Of a DNA stretch of 64,000 nucleotides, positions 51,222 to 61,256 are shown in pieces. The position numbers were made by a program, and so were the translations under genes. The stretch comes from Sorangium cellulosum So0157-2 (lineage in GTDB: Bacteria; Myxococcota_A; Polyangia; Polyangiales; Polyangiaceae): the NCBI RefSeq assembly GCF_000418325.1, contig NC_021658.1, positions 2,666,001 to 2,730,000 on the forward strand, in the 5' to 3' direction. Each line of letters opens with the position of its first letter. The stretch's first letter is position 1. Below the pieces are notes generated by a model that was not told where the DNA came from, ran no database searches, and saw only the letters and a program-made list of their open reading frames with translations.

Positions 51222-54200
51222 ATGCACACCGAGACCTTCCATCACGTCGAGCAGCACTCGAACATCGTACAGCCCGAGCCCTGGGCCGCCTCTCCGGAGA
51301 CCAGCCGGCGGCGCGCCGATGAGCTGATCCGGTGGGTGCGCGATTACGCCGAGCGGCGGATCAACTCCCGCCTGATCGACGAGCGGCGCTGCATCCCGCC
51401 GCACGTGATTCTAGACTTCGGCAACCGCGGCTTGCTCGGCATGCAGGTGTCCGAGCGCTATGGCGGGCTCGGCCTCCGCTGCGGCGACGCCCTCCGCGTC
51501 CTCGAGCAGCTCTCGGCGATCGATCTCACGCTCGCGATCGTCGTCCTGGACAGCATCCTCGGCGCGCACACCATCGGCCACCACGCGACCGAGGCCGTGC
51601 GCGGCGAGTTCCTCCCGCTCGTCGCGCGCGGCCGAGTCTTCGCCGCGGTGGCGATGACCGAGCCCAAGGCGGGCTCCAACCTCCGCGCCATCGAGACCAG
51701 GGCGGTCCCGGAAGGTAGGGGCGCGTGGCGCCTCCACGGCAGCAAGCTCTGGGTCGGCGCCGGCTCCGCCGCCAGCGTCATCCACGTCTATGCCCAGCTC
51801 CTCGACGAGCGGGGCCGCTCTCGTGGGCTGACGGGCTTCATCGTCCGCCAGGGCGCGGACGGGCTCCATATCGGGCCAGAGGCGCTCACCCTGGGGCTGC
51901 GCGGGTTCACCAAGAACACGGTGGTGCTCGACGGCGTCCGCGTGACCACGGCCGACATGCTCGGCGCGCCGGGCAGCGGAATGGAGGGAGCCCGGGACAC
52001 GATGATGCTCATCCGCTTCTATCTGGGCGGGATGGCGGTCGGCGGGATGAAGCGCTGCGCGCAGCTCATGCTCCGCTACGCCGAGCGGCGGCAGGTCCTG
52101 ACAGGCAACCTCCTCGACAACCCCGTGACGCTCGCCCGCATGAGCGAGCTCGCAGCCCGGATCACGTCGGTGGAGGCGCTGGCCACGCGGATCGCCGAGC
52201 TGCGCGACGCAGGCCGGAGCGTCCCCGCCGAGGCGTACATGGCCTGCAAGAACGCCGGCGCCGAGTCCCTAGGCTGGGCCGTCGATCAGCTGGTCCAGCT
52301 CCTCGGGGCGCGCGGCTACGAGGAGAGCAACCTCGTGCCGCAGATGTACCGCGACGCGCGCCCATGGCGCATCTTCGAGGGCCCCACCGAGGCCTTGAAC
52401 ATGGTGCTCGGCTCGAGCGCGCTGCACACGGACCGGAGCCTGTACCGCTTTCTCGCCGAGACGTGCGCGTCGCCGGCGATCGCCCGCCGCCTCGAGGAAG
52501 CAGCAGCACGGGTGCGGGCCCGCGCGGGGAATGCCGCGACGCCCTTCGACGACCGGTCGACCGCCCTCTACTGGGGCAGCGCGCTCCTCGGGGACGCCGC
52601 GACCGACGCGCTCCTCCTCGCCGCGGTCGAGAGCAGCCGCGGAGATGCGTCGGCCCTGCGCCCGGCCGCCGCGTGGCTCGGGGGACGCTTCGACGCGGCG
52701 CTCGCGGCGGCGTGCGATGGAGCCCGGGAGGAGGCCGCCCTCATGAGCCGCGACGCGCTCACGCTCCGCATCTCCCGCTACGCCGCCGCGGTCGGCGACG
52801 TCGAGCAGGGGCTGCCGGGCGCCAGCGACGCGCTCGATCCCTACCTGAGCCGCAGGTTCGAGGAGGATCTTGCCTACTGGACGCCGCCTTCGCGCGCGCG
52901 TCGCGCGGAGGCACCACGGACCACCCTCGCCGCGCCCGCAGGGGATCTCTGGCCAGGCGGCGCGCGCCCGGCGCGCACCGGCGGGAACGGCGCTGCCCAT
53001 CCCTGCGGCGCCCCCGACGACGCGGCCTGCGTCCACGACCTGTTCGCGCGAGCGGCGGCGAGAGCTCCGGGCGCGATCGCGGTCGTCTCCGGCGCCCGTT
53101 CCATCACCTACGCCGAGCTCGACGCCCGCAGCAACCAGCTCGCGCACCACCTGGCCGCGCTCGGCGTCGGCCGCGAGGCGCTCGTCGGCATCTGCGTGGA
53201 GCGCTCGATCGAGCAGATCGTCGCGATGTTGGCCGTGCTGAAGGCGGGAGGTGCGTACGTCCCCATCGACCCCGCCGAGCCGGAGCCTCGTCGCGCCTAC
53301 ATCCTCAAGGACGCGGGCGTGGTGACGGTCCTCACGTCGGAAGCGCTCGCTTGCCGGGTGGCGTCGCAAGCGGCCCACGTCGTGCGCCTCGACGCCGACC
53401 GCACCGCCATCGAGGCTCGTCCCACCGCCGCGCCGGCCGCCGCCGCGGGCCTCGGCCAGGCCGCGTACGTCATCTACACGTCGGGATCCACCGGCCAACC
53501 GAAGGGCGTCGTCGTGGAGCATGCCGCGCTGTCTCGCTTCACGCGCTCGGCATGCGTCGAGTACGGCATCGGCCCGGGCGATCGCGTCCTCCAGTTCGCC
53601 GCGATCAGCTTCGACGCTGCCGTCGAGGAGATCTACACCAGCCTGATCTCCGGCGGCACGCTCGTGCTGCGCAGCGAGGCGATGATCGGTTCGGCGCCCG
53701 CGCTCGTCGCGGCTTGCGCGGAGCTCGGGTTGACCGTCCTCGATCTGCCGACCGGCTACTGGCACCAGCTCACGGCCGAGCTCACCGCGTCCGGCCTGAA
53801 GCTGCCGCCCTGCGTCCGCCTCGTGATCATCGGCGGCGAGCGCGCGTCGCTCGCGCGGGTCCTCGCGTGGAAGGCGCATTGCGGGCCGTCGCCGCGCCTC
53901 GTGAACACCTACGGGCCCACCGAGGCCACGGTCGTCGCGATCACCTGCGACCTCTCCGCCGTCGACGATCTCGGCGCCGAGGTCCCGATCGGGCGCCCGA
54001 TGCCGCACGTCGAGGCGCACGTGCTCGGCCCGGCGAGCGAGCCGGTTCCCGGAGGGGTCGCAGGGGAGCTCTACCTCGGCGGGGCCGGCCTCGCGCGCGG
54101 CTATCACGGCCGGCCAGAGCTCACGGCGGAGCGCTTCATCACGAGCCCCTTCGATCCATCGGGGCACGCTCGCCTCTACAGGACAGGAGACCTCGTGCGC

Positions 54201-57200
54201 TGGCGCGCCGATGGACACCTCGAGTTCGTCGGACGCGCCGACCATCAGGTCAAGATCCGCGGCTACCGCGTCGAGCCGGAGGAGATCGAGGCCATCCTGG
54301 CCGAGAGCCCGCTCGTGGGCGACGCCGCGGTGGTCGCCCCGGAGCACGCCGACGGCTCGCGCCGCCTCGTCGCCTTCGTCGTACCCCGGACGCCCTCGTC
54401 GAACCTGCCGCAGGAGCTGCGCGGCTTCCTCGCGTCGCGGCTGCCCGCCTACATGATCCCTTCGGCCTTCCACGCGATGGACTGCCTCCCTCGCACGGTG
54501 AGCCGCAAGCTCGATCGCCAGGCGTTGCTCTCGCGGGCGTCGCTGCCCGCGGAGCTCGCGCCCGCAGGGGACCCTGGCATCGATCCGGCGGATCTCCCGC
54601 GGTCCGCCACCGAGCGCGCCCTGGCCGCCATATGGAAGGAGGTCCTCGGCGCGGAGGTCGGCATTCACGACAACTTCCTCGATGTCGGCGGCAACTCGCT
54701 GCTCGCGATCCAGACCGCCGCGCGGATCAGGAGCGCGCTCGGCGTCGAGCTCTCCGTCGATGCGCTTTTCAGCGCGCCGAGCATCGCCGAGCTCGCCGAG
54801 CGCATCGACGCAAAGCACGCCCTCCGGGAGGAAGGCGCCGGCAGCCAGCTCGCGGCGCGCCCGGCGGACGATGCCACCGCTCTAGCGGCGCCGCAGCACG
54901 AGCTACCGCTCTCCCCCGGCCAGGAGCAGATCTGGTTCCTGCACCGCCTCTACGCCGGAGAGCCGCTCTACAACGAGCCTTGCGCGATCCGCATGCGCGG
55001 CCCCGTCGATGAAGGCGTCCTCGAGCGGTGCTTGGTCGAGCTCATCCGCCGTCACGAGATCCTGCGCACGGCGTTCGTCGAGAGGGAGGGGCGGCCGGTG
55101 CGGATCGTTCGCACCCCTTCCTTTTCTTTGCGCGTCGTCGACCTGCGGGCGGTCCCTCCGGCGGACCGTGCGCCTGCGGCGCAGCGCCTCGCCGAAGAGC
55201 AAGCCCGGCTCTCCTTTGACCTCGGGGCACCTCCCCTCCTCAGAGCGACCTTCGTGCGCCTCGCCGACGACGAACAGGAGCTCCACCTCGTCCTTCACCA
55301 TCTCATCGTCGATGGCATCTCCCTGTACCGCGTCCTGCTCGCGGAGCTCGAGGTGGCCTATGACGCCCTCTCCCGCGGCGCGACGGCGCCGCCGTGGCCC
55401 GAGCTCCCGGCCCAGTACGCGGACTTCGTCGCCTACCAGCGGGCCGAGGCCGAGCGGGCCGCGAAGGTCGAGCTCCCGTGGTGGATCGAGCGGCTCCGCG
55501 GTTTGCCGGAGCTCGAGCTCCCGCTCGACCGGCCCCGCCCGAGCGCCCCGCGCTGCAGCGGAGAGCGCGCGTGCATGGCGTTCTCGAGCGACCTCACCGA
55601 GGCCCTGAGGCGCCTCGGTCGCAGGGAGGGGGTCACGCTCTTCATGACCGTGACCGCCGCCATCTACGTGCTCCTCCATCGCTACACCGGCCAGCGCGAT
55701 CTCGCGCTCGGTACGGTCATCGCGCAGCGCGGCCGGCCGGAGCTCGAGCGCGTGATGGGCTATTGCGACAACACCCTCGTCCTCCGCGCCGACCTCTCCG
55801 GCGATCCCACGGTCGGCGAGCTCCTGCGGCGGGTCCGCGGCCTCAGCCTCGAGGCCCTCCAGCATCAAGCGCTCCCGTTCGAGGCCCTCGTCGCGGCGCT
55901 CCATCCCCGGCGCCACGCCGGCCGGAATCCCCTCTTCCAGGTGGCGTTCATCTCCCAGCCGCCGCTCGCGGCAGGCCCGCTCGGGTGGACGCTCGACCGC
56001 CTCGGCGTCCATACAGGCACCGCGAAGTTCGACCTCATGATCGAGATCGACGAGCGCGCGGAGGGGATCCTCGGTCGGATCGAGCACCGCAGCGATCTGC
56101 TCGCGGCAGAGACCGTGCGGCGGATGGCCGGCCACCTGGAGGTGCTGCTCGCCGCGATGGCCGAGGACCCCGCGAGGCGGATATCCGCGCTGCCCGTGCT
56201 CACCCCTGGGGAGCGCCGGCAGCTCCTCGACGACTGGAACGCGACGGCGATCGAGCGCCCCTCCTGCTCCATCGTCGCGCCCTTCGAGGCGCAGGTGCGC
56301 CGGACCCCGGACGCCGCCGCCGTCGTCTTCGGAGCGGAGGAGCTCACCTATGACGCCTTGAACCGCCGCGCCAACCAGCTCGCGCGTCGCCTGCGCCGGC
56401 TCGGGGTCCGCCGCGATACCGGCGTCGCCCTGCTCCTGGACCGGACGCCGGAGCTGATCGTCGGCGTGCTCGGGATCCTCAAGGCCGGCGCGGCCTATGT
56501 CCCGCTCGATCTCAGCTATCCTGCGGAGCGACTGCGCTTCATGTGCGCCGACGCCGGCGTCCGCGTGCTCGTCACCCGCGCGGGGCTTCTCCACCTGTTG
56601 CCGGACCACGGCGCCGAGGCGCTGTGCATGGACGCCGCCCAGGACCTCCTCTCGGCCGAGCCCGATCACGACCTGGACGACGACGCCTCACCGGAGCAGC
56701 TTGCCTATGTCCTCTACACGTCGGGCTCCACGGGGACTCCCAAGGGCGTCGCGATGCCGCAGGGGCCCCTCGTCAACCTCCTCGCCTGGCAGCTCCGCCA
56801 GACCGCGCTCGGCTCGGGCGACCGCACCCTGCAGTTTGCGCCGATCAGCTTCGACGCTTCCTTCCTCGAGCTGTTCGCCACCTTCTGGACGGGCGGCACC
56901 CTGGTCCTCATCTCGGAGCCGGCGCGCCGCGATCCGCTCGCGCTGCTCGGGGTCATCGCCGATCACCGCGTCGCCCGCATGTTCCTCCCCTTCGTGGCCT
57001 TGCAGCAGATGGCGGTGGCCGTCGACCGCGGCGCCCCGGCCCCGGAGAGCCTGCGCGAGCTCTATGTCGCGGGCGAGCAGCTCAGGATCACGCCCGCGGT
57101 GCGCCGCTTCTTCGAGAAGCTCCCCCATTGCGTGCTGCAGAACCAGTATGGTCCCTCGGAGACGCACGTCGTGACCGCGCTCACGCTCTCTGGCCCGGTC

Positions 57201-58925
57201 AGCGCATGGCCGGAGTTGCCGTCGATCGGCCGACCGATCGACAACACTCAGATCTACCTCCTCGACCCTGCGGGCCACCCCGTCCCGATCGGCGTCCCCG
57301 GCGAGCTCTACGTCGGCGGCGCCGCCCTCGCGCGCGGCTACCTCGGCCGGCCAGAGCTCACGGCGGAGCGGTTCCTCGTCGACCCCTTCTCCGCCGCTCC
57401 CGACGCTCGCCTCTACCGCACCGGCGACCTCGCGCGGTATCTCCCCGACGGCAACATCGCGTTTCTCGGCCGCACGGACGCGCAGGTCAAGATCCGCGGC
57501 TTTCGTGTCGAGCTCGACGAGGTCGAGGCCGTCCTGGCCCGCCATCCTGGCGTGGAGGCTGCGGCCGTCGCCGCCAGGGACGACGCGACCGGCGGCAAGC
57601 GGCTGGTCGGTTACGTCGTCCCGCGGGACGGCTGCGATGTCGGCGATCTGCGCGAGTTCATGAGGGCCACCGTCCCTGATTACATGGTCCCTGCGGTGAT
57701 CGTCCCTTTGAGCTCGCTTCCGCTGACGCCGAGCGGGAAGGCCGATCGGCGCGCGCTCCCGGAGCCCGAGGGGCTCACGGCCCCGACCGGCCGTGCATGG
57801 GTCGCTCCTCGCGATGAAATCGAGCTCCGCCTCGCGCGCATCTGGTCCGAGGTCCTCCGCGTCAATCCCGTCGGTGCGACCGACGATTTCTTCGACCTCG
57901 GGGGCCACTCGCTCCTTGCCACGCTGCTGACGGCGCGCATCGAGCAGGAGTTCGGGCAGGCCTTCCCGCTCGCCGCCCTGTTCGGAGGCTCGACGGTCGA
58001 GCGTGTCGCGAGCGCCCTGCGCGCGCCCGCGCGTGCACGCCCCTGGACGCCCCTCGTCCCCATCCAGCCGAACGGCGGGCGCCCGCCCTTCTTCTGCGTC
58101 GCAGGCTCCGGCGGCAACGTCGTCTACTTCCACGCGCTCGCGCGGCACCTCGGCGCGGATCAGCCCTTCTACGGCCTCCAGTACCCCGGCATTGACGGGC
58201 AGTCGCCGCCGCTCGCCACCATCGAGGCGCTCGCCGCTCATCACCTCGCCGCGATCCGCGCGTTCAGGCCTCATGGCCCCTATGCTCTCGGTGGCCACTC
58301 CGTCGGCGGCGCCATCGCCTTCGAGATGGCCCGGCAGCTCGAGCGCGAAGGCGAGCAGGTCGCCCTGCTCGCGATCCTCGATGTCCCGGCGCCCGTCGCC
58401 GAGCGCGACTGGATCGGCTTCCGGTGGGACCACGCCCGCTGGCTCACGGCCATCCTCGCCCTCTTCGAGCCGATGTCCTCGGAGGCGCTGCGCTCGCTCG
58501 ACGAGGAGCTCCGGGCGAGGAGCCCGGAGGCGCAGCTCGAGCTCCTGGCGCGCCGGCTCGGGGCTGCTGGCGTCCTGCCCACGGACGCGGGACCCGATCG
58601 CGCGCGCGGCATCGCGGAGGTCATGAAGGCGAGCGATCTCGCGTACGGCCGCTACGATCCAGCCCACGTGACGGTGGATCGCATCGTGCTCCTGCGAGCC
58701 TCCGAGCCGAGCCGCTTCGACCCTCTCGTGGACCTCGGCCTCTTCGCGCGCGCGGCGGACGACCCGGCCTGGGGCTGGGGCAAGCACGCCCGCGCCGGCG
58801 TCGAACTCCGCTGGGTGCCCGGCGATCACATGACGATGTTCGCCGAGCCCCATGCGCGCGCCGTCGCCCAGGTGCTCGCGCGGAGCCTCGAGGCCGCGGC
58901 CTCGACGGCGGGCCGTCCGGCTTGA
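51222..58925 (+). CDS. NRPS with N-terminal acyl-CoA dehydrogenase domain (ACAD-A-T-C-A-T-TE)
   Basis: The 2567-residue enzyme has these parts. The ACAD flavoprotein (about 25-560) has FAD-site AVAMTEPKAGSNLRA and catalytic base Glu386 in RIFEGPTEALN. A1 (about 600-1110) has YTSGSTGQPKG, NTYGPTEAT and YRTGDLVRW. T1 carries phosphopantetheine Ser1159 in VGGNSLL. C (about 1225-1650) has HHLIVDG with His1360. A2 (about 1690-2180) is followed by T2 with Ser2230 (LGGHSLL). The type I TE (about 2285-2560) has Ser2360 in GHSVGG and His2536 in GDH. The by-eye pocket of A1 is D-A-E-D-I-G-T-V-V-K, whose two acids suggest a basic residue such as lysine. A2 reads D-A-L-F-Y-A-Q-V-V-K and is not assignable. 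Two modules imply a dipeptide-like product, with the first residue oxidised by the fused ACAD. ATG 51222 follows AGGGA. There is no MbtH gene nearby. Confidence 0.93.
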   Translation: MHTETFHHVEQHSNIVQPEPWAASPETSRRRADELIRWVRDYAERRINSRLIDERRCIPPHVILDFGNRGLLGMQVSERYGGLGLRCGDALRVLEQLSAIDLTLAIVVLDSILGAHTIGHHATEAVRGEFLPLVARGRVFAAVAMTEPKAGSNLRAIETRAVPEGRGAWRLHGSKLWVGAGSAASVIHVYAQLLDERGRSRGLTGFIVRQGADGLHIGPEALTLGLRGFTKNTVVLDGVRVTTADMLGAPGSGMEGARDTMMLIRFYLGGMAVGGMKRCAQLMLRYAERRQVLTGNLLDNPVTLARMSELAARITSVEALATRIAELRDAGRSVPAEAYMACKNAGAESLGWAVDQLVQLLGARGYEESNLVPQMYRDARPWRIFEGPTEALNMVLGSSALHTDRSLYRFLAETCASPAIARRLEEAAARVRARAGNAATPFDDRSTALYWGSALLGDAATDALLLAAVESSRGDASALRPAAAWLGGRFDAALAAACDGAREEAALMSRDALTLRISRYAAAVGDVEQGLPGASDALDPYLSRRFEEDLAYWTPPSRARRAEAPRTTLAAPAGDLWPGGARPARTGGNGAAHPCGAPDDAACVHDLFARAAARAPGAIAVVSGARSITYAELDARSNQLAHHLAALGVGREALVGICVERSIEQIVAMLAVLKAGGAYVPIDPAEPEPRRAYILKDAGVVTVLTSEALACRVASQAAHVVRLDADRTAIEARPTAAPAAAAGLGQAAYVIYTSGSTGQPKGVVVEHAALSRFTRSACVEYGIGPGDRVLQFAAISFDAAVEEIYTSLISGGTLVLRSEAMIGSAPALVAACAELGLTVLDLPTGYWHQLTAELTASGLKLPPCVRLVIIGGERASLARVLAWKAHCGPSPRLVNTYGPTEATVVAITCDLSAVDDLGAEVPIGRPMPHVEAHVLGPASEPVPGGVAGELYLGGAGLARGYHGRPELTAERFITSPFDPSGHARLYRTGDLVRWRADGHLEFVGRADHQVKIRGYRVEPEEIEAILAESPLVGDAAVVAPEHADGSRRLVAFVVPRTPSSNLPQELRGFLASRLPAYMIPSAFHAMDCLPRTVSRKLDRQALLSRASLPAELAPAGDPGIDPADLPRSATERALAAIWKEVLGAEVGIHDNFLDVGGNSLLAIQTAARIRSALGVELSVDALFSAPSIAELAERIDAKHALREEGAGSQLAARPADDATALAAPQHELPLSPGQEQIWFLHRLYAGEPLYNEPCAIRMRGPVDEGVLERCLVELIRRHEILRTAFVEREGRPVRIVRTPSFSLRVVDLRAVPPADRAPAAQRLAEEQARLSFDLGAPPLLRATFVRLADDEQELHLVLHHLIVDGISLYRVLLAELEVAYDALSRGATAPPWPELPAQYADFVAYQRAEAERAAKVELPWWIERLRGLPELELPLDRPRPSAPRCSGERACMAFSSDLTEALRRLGRREGVTLFMTVTAAIYVLLHRYTGQRDLALGTVIAQRGRPELERVMGYCDNTLVLRADLSGDPTVGELLRRVRGLSLEALQHQALPFEALVAALHPRRHAGRNPLFQVAFISQPPLAAGPLGWTLDRLGVHTGTAKFDLMIEIDERAEGILGRIEHRSDLLAAETVRRMAGHLEVLLAAMAEDPARRISALPVLTPGERRQLLDDWNATAIERPSCSIVAPFEAQVRRTPDAAAVVFGAEELTYDALNRRANQLARRLRRLGVRRDTGVALLLDRTPELIVGVLGILKAGAAYVPLDLSYPAERLRFMCADAGVRVLVTRAGLLHLLPDHGAEALCMDAAQDLLSAEPDHDLDDDASPEQLAYVLYTSGSTGTPKGVAMPQGPLVNLLAWQLRQTALGSGDRTLQFAPISFDASFLELFATFWTGGTLVLISEPARRDPLALLGVIADHRVARMFLPFVALQQMAVAVDRGAPAPESLRELYVAGEQLRITPAVRRFFEKLPHCVLQNQYGPSETHVVTALTLSGPVSAWPELPSIGRPIDNTQIYLLDPAGHPVPIGVPGELYVGGAALARGYLGRPELTAERFLVDPFSAAPDARLYRTGDLARYLPDGNIAFLGRTDAQVKIRGFRVELDEVEAVLARHPGVEAAAVAARDDATGGKRLVGYVVPRDGCDVGDLREFMRATVPDYMVPAVIVPLSSLPLTPSGKADRRALPEPEGLTAPTGRAWVAPRDEIELRLARIWSEVLRVNPVGATDDFFDLGGHSLLATLLTARIEQEFGQAFPLAALFGGSTVERVASALRAPARARPWTPLVPIQPNGGRPPFFCVAGSGGNVVYFHALARHLGADQPFYGLQYPGIDGQSPPLATIEALAAHHLAAIRAFRPHGPYALGGHSVGGAIAFEMARQLEREGEQVALLAILDVPAPVAERDWIGFRWDHARWLTAILALFEPMSSEALRSLDEELRARSPEAQLELLARRLGAAGVLPTDAGPDRARGIAEVMKASDLAYGRYDPAHVTVDRIVLLRASEPSRFDPLVDLGLFARAADDPAWGWGKHARAGVELRWVPGDHMTMFAEPHARAVAQVLARSLEAAASTAGRPA

Positions 58926-59188
58926 GGCTCCGACGCGCTGACTGAGCTCTCGACGCCGCCGCGCCGAGCCCGCCGATCGCACCGATGCGCGTGATCGTCC
59001 GTTGACCCCTGCCGCAGCGAATTCTACCGAGTTGGGCCGACGTCCCCCAGGTTCTGCCCACCGGAACCTTGAACCCTGATCCGCCGAGCAACCTGAACTC
59101 CATCGAACTCCTCCGCCAACCTGGGGGTAACCTCGGAACGCAGGGAGAGGAATGCTGGAGGGCGCGCCCGAGCACCCTGGCGCGCGCC

Positions 59189-59923
59189 TCATCGAACGAC
59201 GAGCCCGGGCGTCCACGCGTCGTGGGAAGCGCTCGAGTCGCCCTGGATGGGCACCTGCGGCCCCAGGAAACGCGGCCCGCGGCCTGACCAGGTGTCGATG
59301 AGCGTCAGCGCCGTGGCGAGGAGCTCGCGCCGCGCGTCGCGGTCGGCGTTCGCGTAGACGCGCCGGTCGGCGGCGTAGCCCACCGCGGGGAAGCCCGCCG
59401 CGCGCGCCAGGTACAGGGCGCGCGGCAGGTGAAAGCCCTGGGTGCACACGACCGCGTCGCGCACGCCGAAGACGCGCGCGGCGCGCTGCATCGTGTCCAG
59501 CGTGCGCAGGCCCGCGTGGTCCATGAACACGTCCTCGGAAGGCACGCCGCGGCTGACGAGCCACGCGCGCATGGCGTTGGGCTCGTCGTACCCGACACGC
59601 GCGTGGTCCCCGGAGACCAGCACCCGCCGCACCTTGCCGGCGCGGTACAGATCGAGGGCCGCGGCGAGCCGATCTTCGAGGGCCGCCGACGGCGTTCCGT
59701 CCGGCCACACGAGCGCGCCCGGGACGATGGCCACCTCGCCCCGCGGAACGGCGTCGAGCTCGCGGTAGATGCGCGCCGACCGCAGGACCCAGAGGCGCGC
59801 GCCGGCCAGGGCAGCGCCCCCGACCAGCAGCAGCAACCCCAGGGTCACGAGCGTGCGATAGGCGAGCCGTCGAGGGGTCGACGCGCCGAGGCGAGGCCGG
59901 GCCGGGCGAGGCTTCGGGAGCAC
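59189..59923 (-). CDS. SanA/YdcF-like DUF218 membrane protein
   Basis: From GTG 59923 the product is 244 residues, the usual size of SanA. A cytoplasmic Pro/Arg leader is followed by one membrane segment (TLVTLGLLLLVGGAALAGARL) and a periplasmic DUF218 domain: VAIVPGALVWPDGTPSAALE, VRRVLVSGDHARVGYDEPNAM, GLRTLDTMQRAARVFG and VCTQGFHLPRALYLAR. SanA-type proteins affect envelope barrier function and vancomycin sensitivity; the mechanism is unclear. The open frame continues upstream (ATG 60073), but that extension crosses 26-bp direct repeats (59935-59960 and 59961-59986) and encodes low-complexity sequence, so the shorter form is preferred. Confidence 0.82.
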   Translation of the reverse strand: MLPKPRPARPRLGASTPRRLAYRTLVTLGLLLLVGGAALAGARLWVLRSARIYRELDAVPRGEVAIVPGALVWPDGTPSAALEDRLAAALDLYRAGKVRRVLVSGDHARVGYDEPNAMRAWLVSRGVPSEDVFMDHAGLRTLDTMQRAARVFGVRDAVVCTQGFHLPRALYLARAAGFPAVGYAADRRVYANADRDARRELLATALTLIDTWSGRGPRFLGPQVPIQGDSSASHDAWTPGLVVR

Positions 59924-60266
59924 GCCCGGCTCAACGCGCCGGACGGCGCGCGTATTCTGGCGCGCCGGACGGCGCGCGTATTCTGGCGCGCCGTCCGGCG
60001 CGCGCGAACCTGTGGCGCGGCCAGCGCCGCGGGCGCACGTCGGCGCGGACGTAAGCGCGGCCAGCGTGGCCATGAACGCGATGGGCTCGAGCTCGAGGTG
60101 TGTGGCGCCGTTGCGGCGTGGCCTCCGAAGCCGAGCTGCGATGTGGCCGTCGGGGACCGAGAGGCCGTGCCCGGTGATGGGCCACCCCGCCACAATCGTG
60201 CTCGCCGCGCCGGTCTCGAACACGGTATGAGCACGAACCGAACCCGAGGACCGCCGGCAGCTCCTC

Positions 60267-61256
60267 GTGCAGCTCTGGTATCCGGCCGATCCCTGCGGCG
60301 CCGGCGAGCTCGCGCCGTACCTCGCGCCGGAGGAGGGCGACAGCCGCCGCGCGAGCACCGGCCTCCCGGTCGAGGACGGCTTCGAGGCGAGCTTCGTCAC
60401 GCACGCGCGCACCGGCGTCCCCCTCGCCGACGAGGGCGCACCCCACCCGGTGCTCCTCTTCTCGCACGGGTTCGGGATGCTCCGCGCCGACTACACGAGC
60501 CTCGTCGAGGACCTGGCGAGCCACGGCTTCGTGGTCGCCGCCATCAGCCACACCCACGACACCGAGCTGGCGCTGTTCCCCGACGGCCGGGCGGTGCCCT
60601 TCAGCCCGGTCGTCGGGACGCCGCCGGGGATGGACGCGACGCCGGAGGAGATCGAAGCCTTCTTCGAGGCGATGGACGAGCACGTCGCGGTCTGGGTCGA
60701 CGACGCGCGCTTCGTGCTCGACGAGCTCACGGCCGCCGCGCAGCGCGACCCCGGGGGCCTGCTCACCTGGCGGCTCGACCTCGATCGGGTCGGCGTCCTC
60801 GGCCACTCCTTCGGCGGCGCGATGGCCGCCGAGGCGTGCGCCGTCGACGACCGGTTCGACGCCGGGCTCAACCTCGACGGCAGCCTCTTCGGGCCGGAGA
60901 GCGGCGCCGGAGGCCGGAGCCTCGCGCAGCCGTTCCTGATCATGCTCGCGGAGGGCCATGTCGACGACGTGCGCGTCGACGAGACCTACGGCGCGCTGAA
61001 GGGCCAGGGCTACCTCGCGCGGGTCGAGGGCGCCGCGCACCTCACGTTCTCGGACCTGCCCGTCGTCATCGAGCACCTGCTCGGCGCAGGCGCCCTCCCC
61101 GAGGAGCTGGGCACGCTCGCTCCGGCCCGCGCGGTCGAGATCACGAACGCGTACACGCGCGCCTTCGTCGAGGCGCACGTGCGCGGCGACGCCTCGCCGC
61201 TGCTCGACGGCCCCTCGCCCGAGTACCCCGAGGTGTCGTTCGAGAAGAAGCGCTGA
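60267..61256 (+). CDS. PAF-acetylhydrolase-like alpha/beta hydrolase, N-terminus uncertain
   Basis: The 329-residue frame starts at GTG 60267 (VQLWYPADPCGAGELAPYLA), a motif normally about 40-80 residues into PAF-acetylhydrolase/dienelactone-hydrolase relatives. Catalytic elements are visible: VLLFSHGFGMLRADYTSLVE (oxyanion region), nucleophile GHSFGGAMAAEA, acid LNLDGSLFG and histidine EGAAHLTFSD. An in-frame TGA at 60228-60230 blocks extension, and no signal peptide is encoded, although relatives are usually exported. Either the N-terminus was lost by deletion or frameshift, or the gene starts at a rare codon just after the stop. The substrate is unknown; short-chain ester hydrolysis is likely. 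Confidence 0.75.
   Translation: MQLWYPADPCGAGELAPYLAPEEGDSRRASTGLPVEDGFEASFVTHARTGVPLADEGAPHPVLLFSHGFGMLRADYTSLVEDLASHGFVVAAISHTHDTELALFPDGRAVPFSPVVGTPPGMDATPEEIEAFFEAMDEHVAVWVDDARFVLDELTAAAQRDPGGLLTWRLDLDRVGVLGHSFGGAMAAEACAVDDRFDAGLNLDGSLFGPESGAGGRSLAQPFLIMLAEGHVDDVRVDETYGALKGQGYLARVEGAAHLTFSDLPVVIEHLLGAGALPEELGTLAPARAVEITNAYTRAFVEAHVRGDASPLLDGPSPEYPEVSFEKKR

Noticed and set aside
51222..54700. ACAD-A-T as a proline-to-pyrrole starter module
   Set aside because: The domain set fits, but the by-eye A1 pocket (D-A-E-D-I-G-T-V-V-K) does not resemble proline-activating codes of the DL-Y-LALV type; acids in the pocket favour a basic substrate.
52269..54818. An 849-codon minus-strand ORF opposite the NRPS
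   Set aside because: It is the antisense shadow of a GC-rich coding frame; the plus strand has continuous ACAD and adenylation domain motifs.
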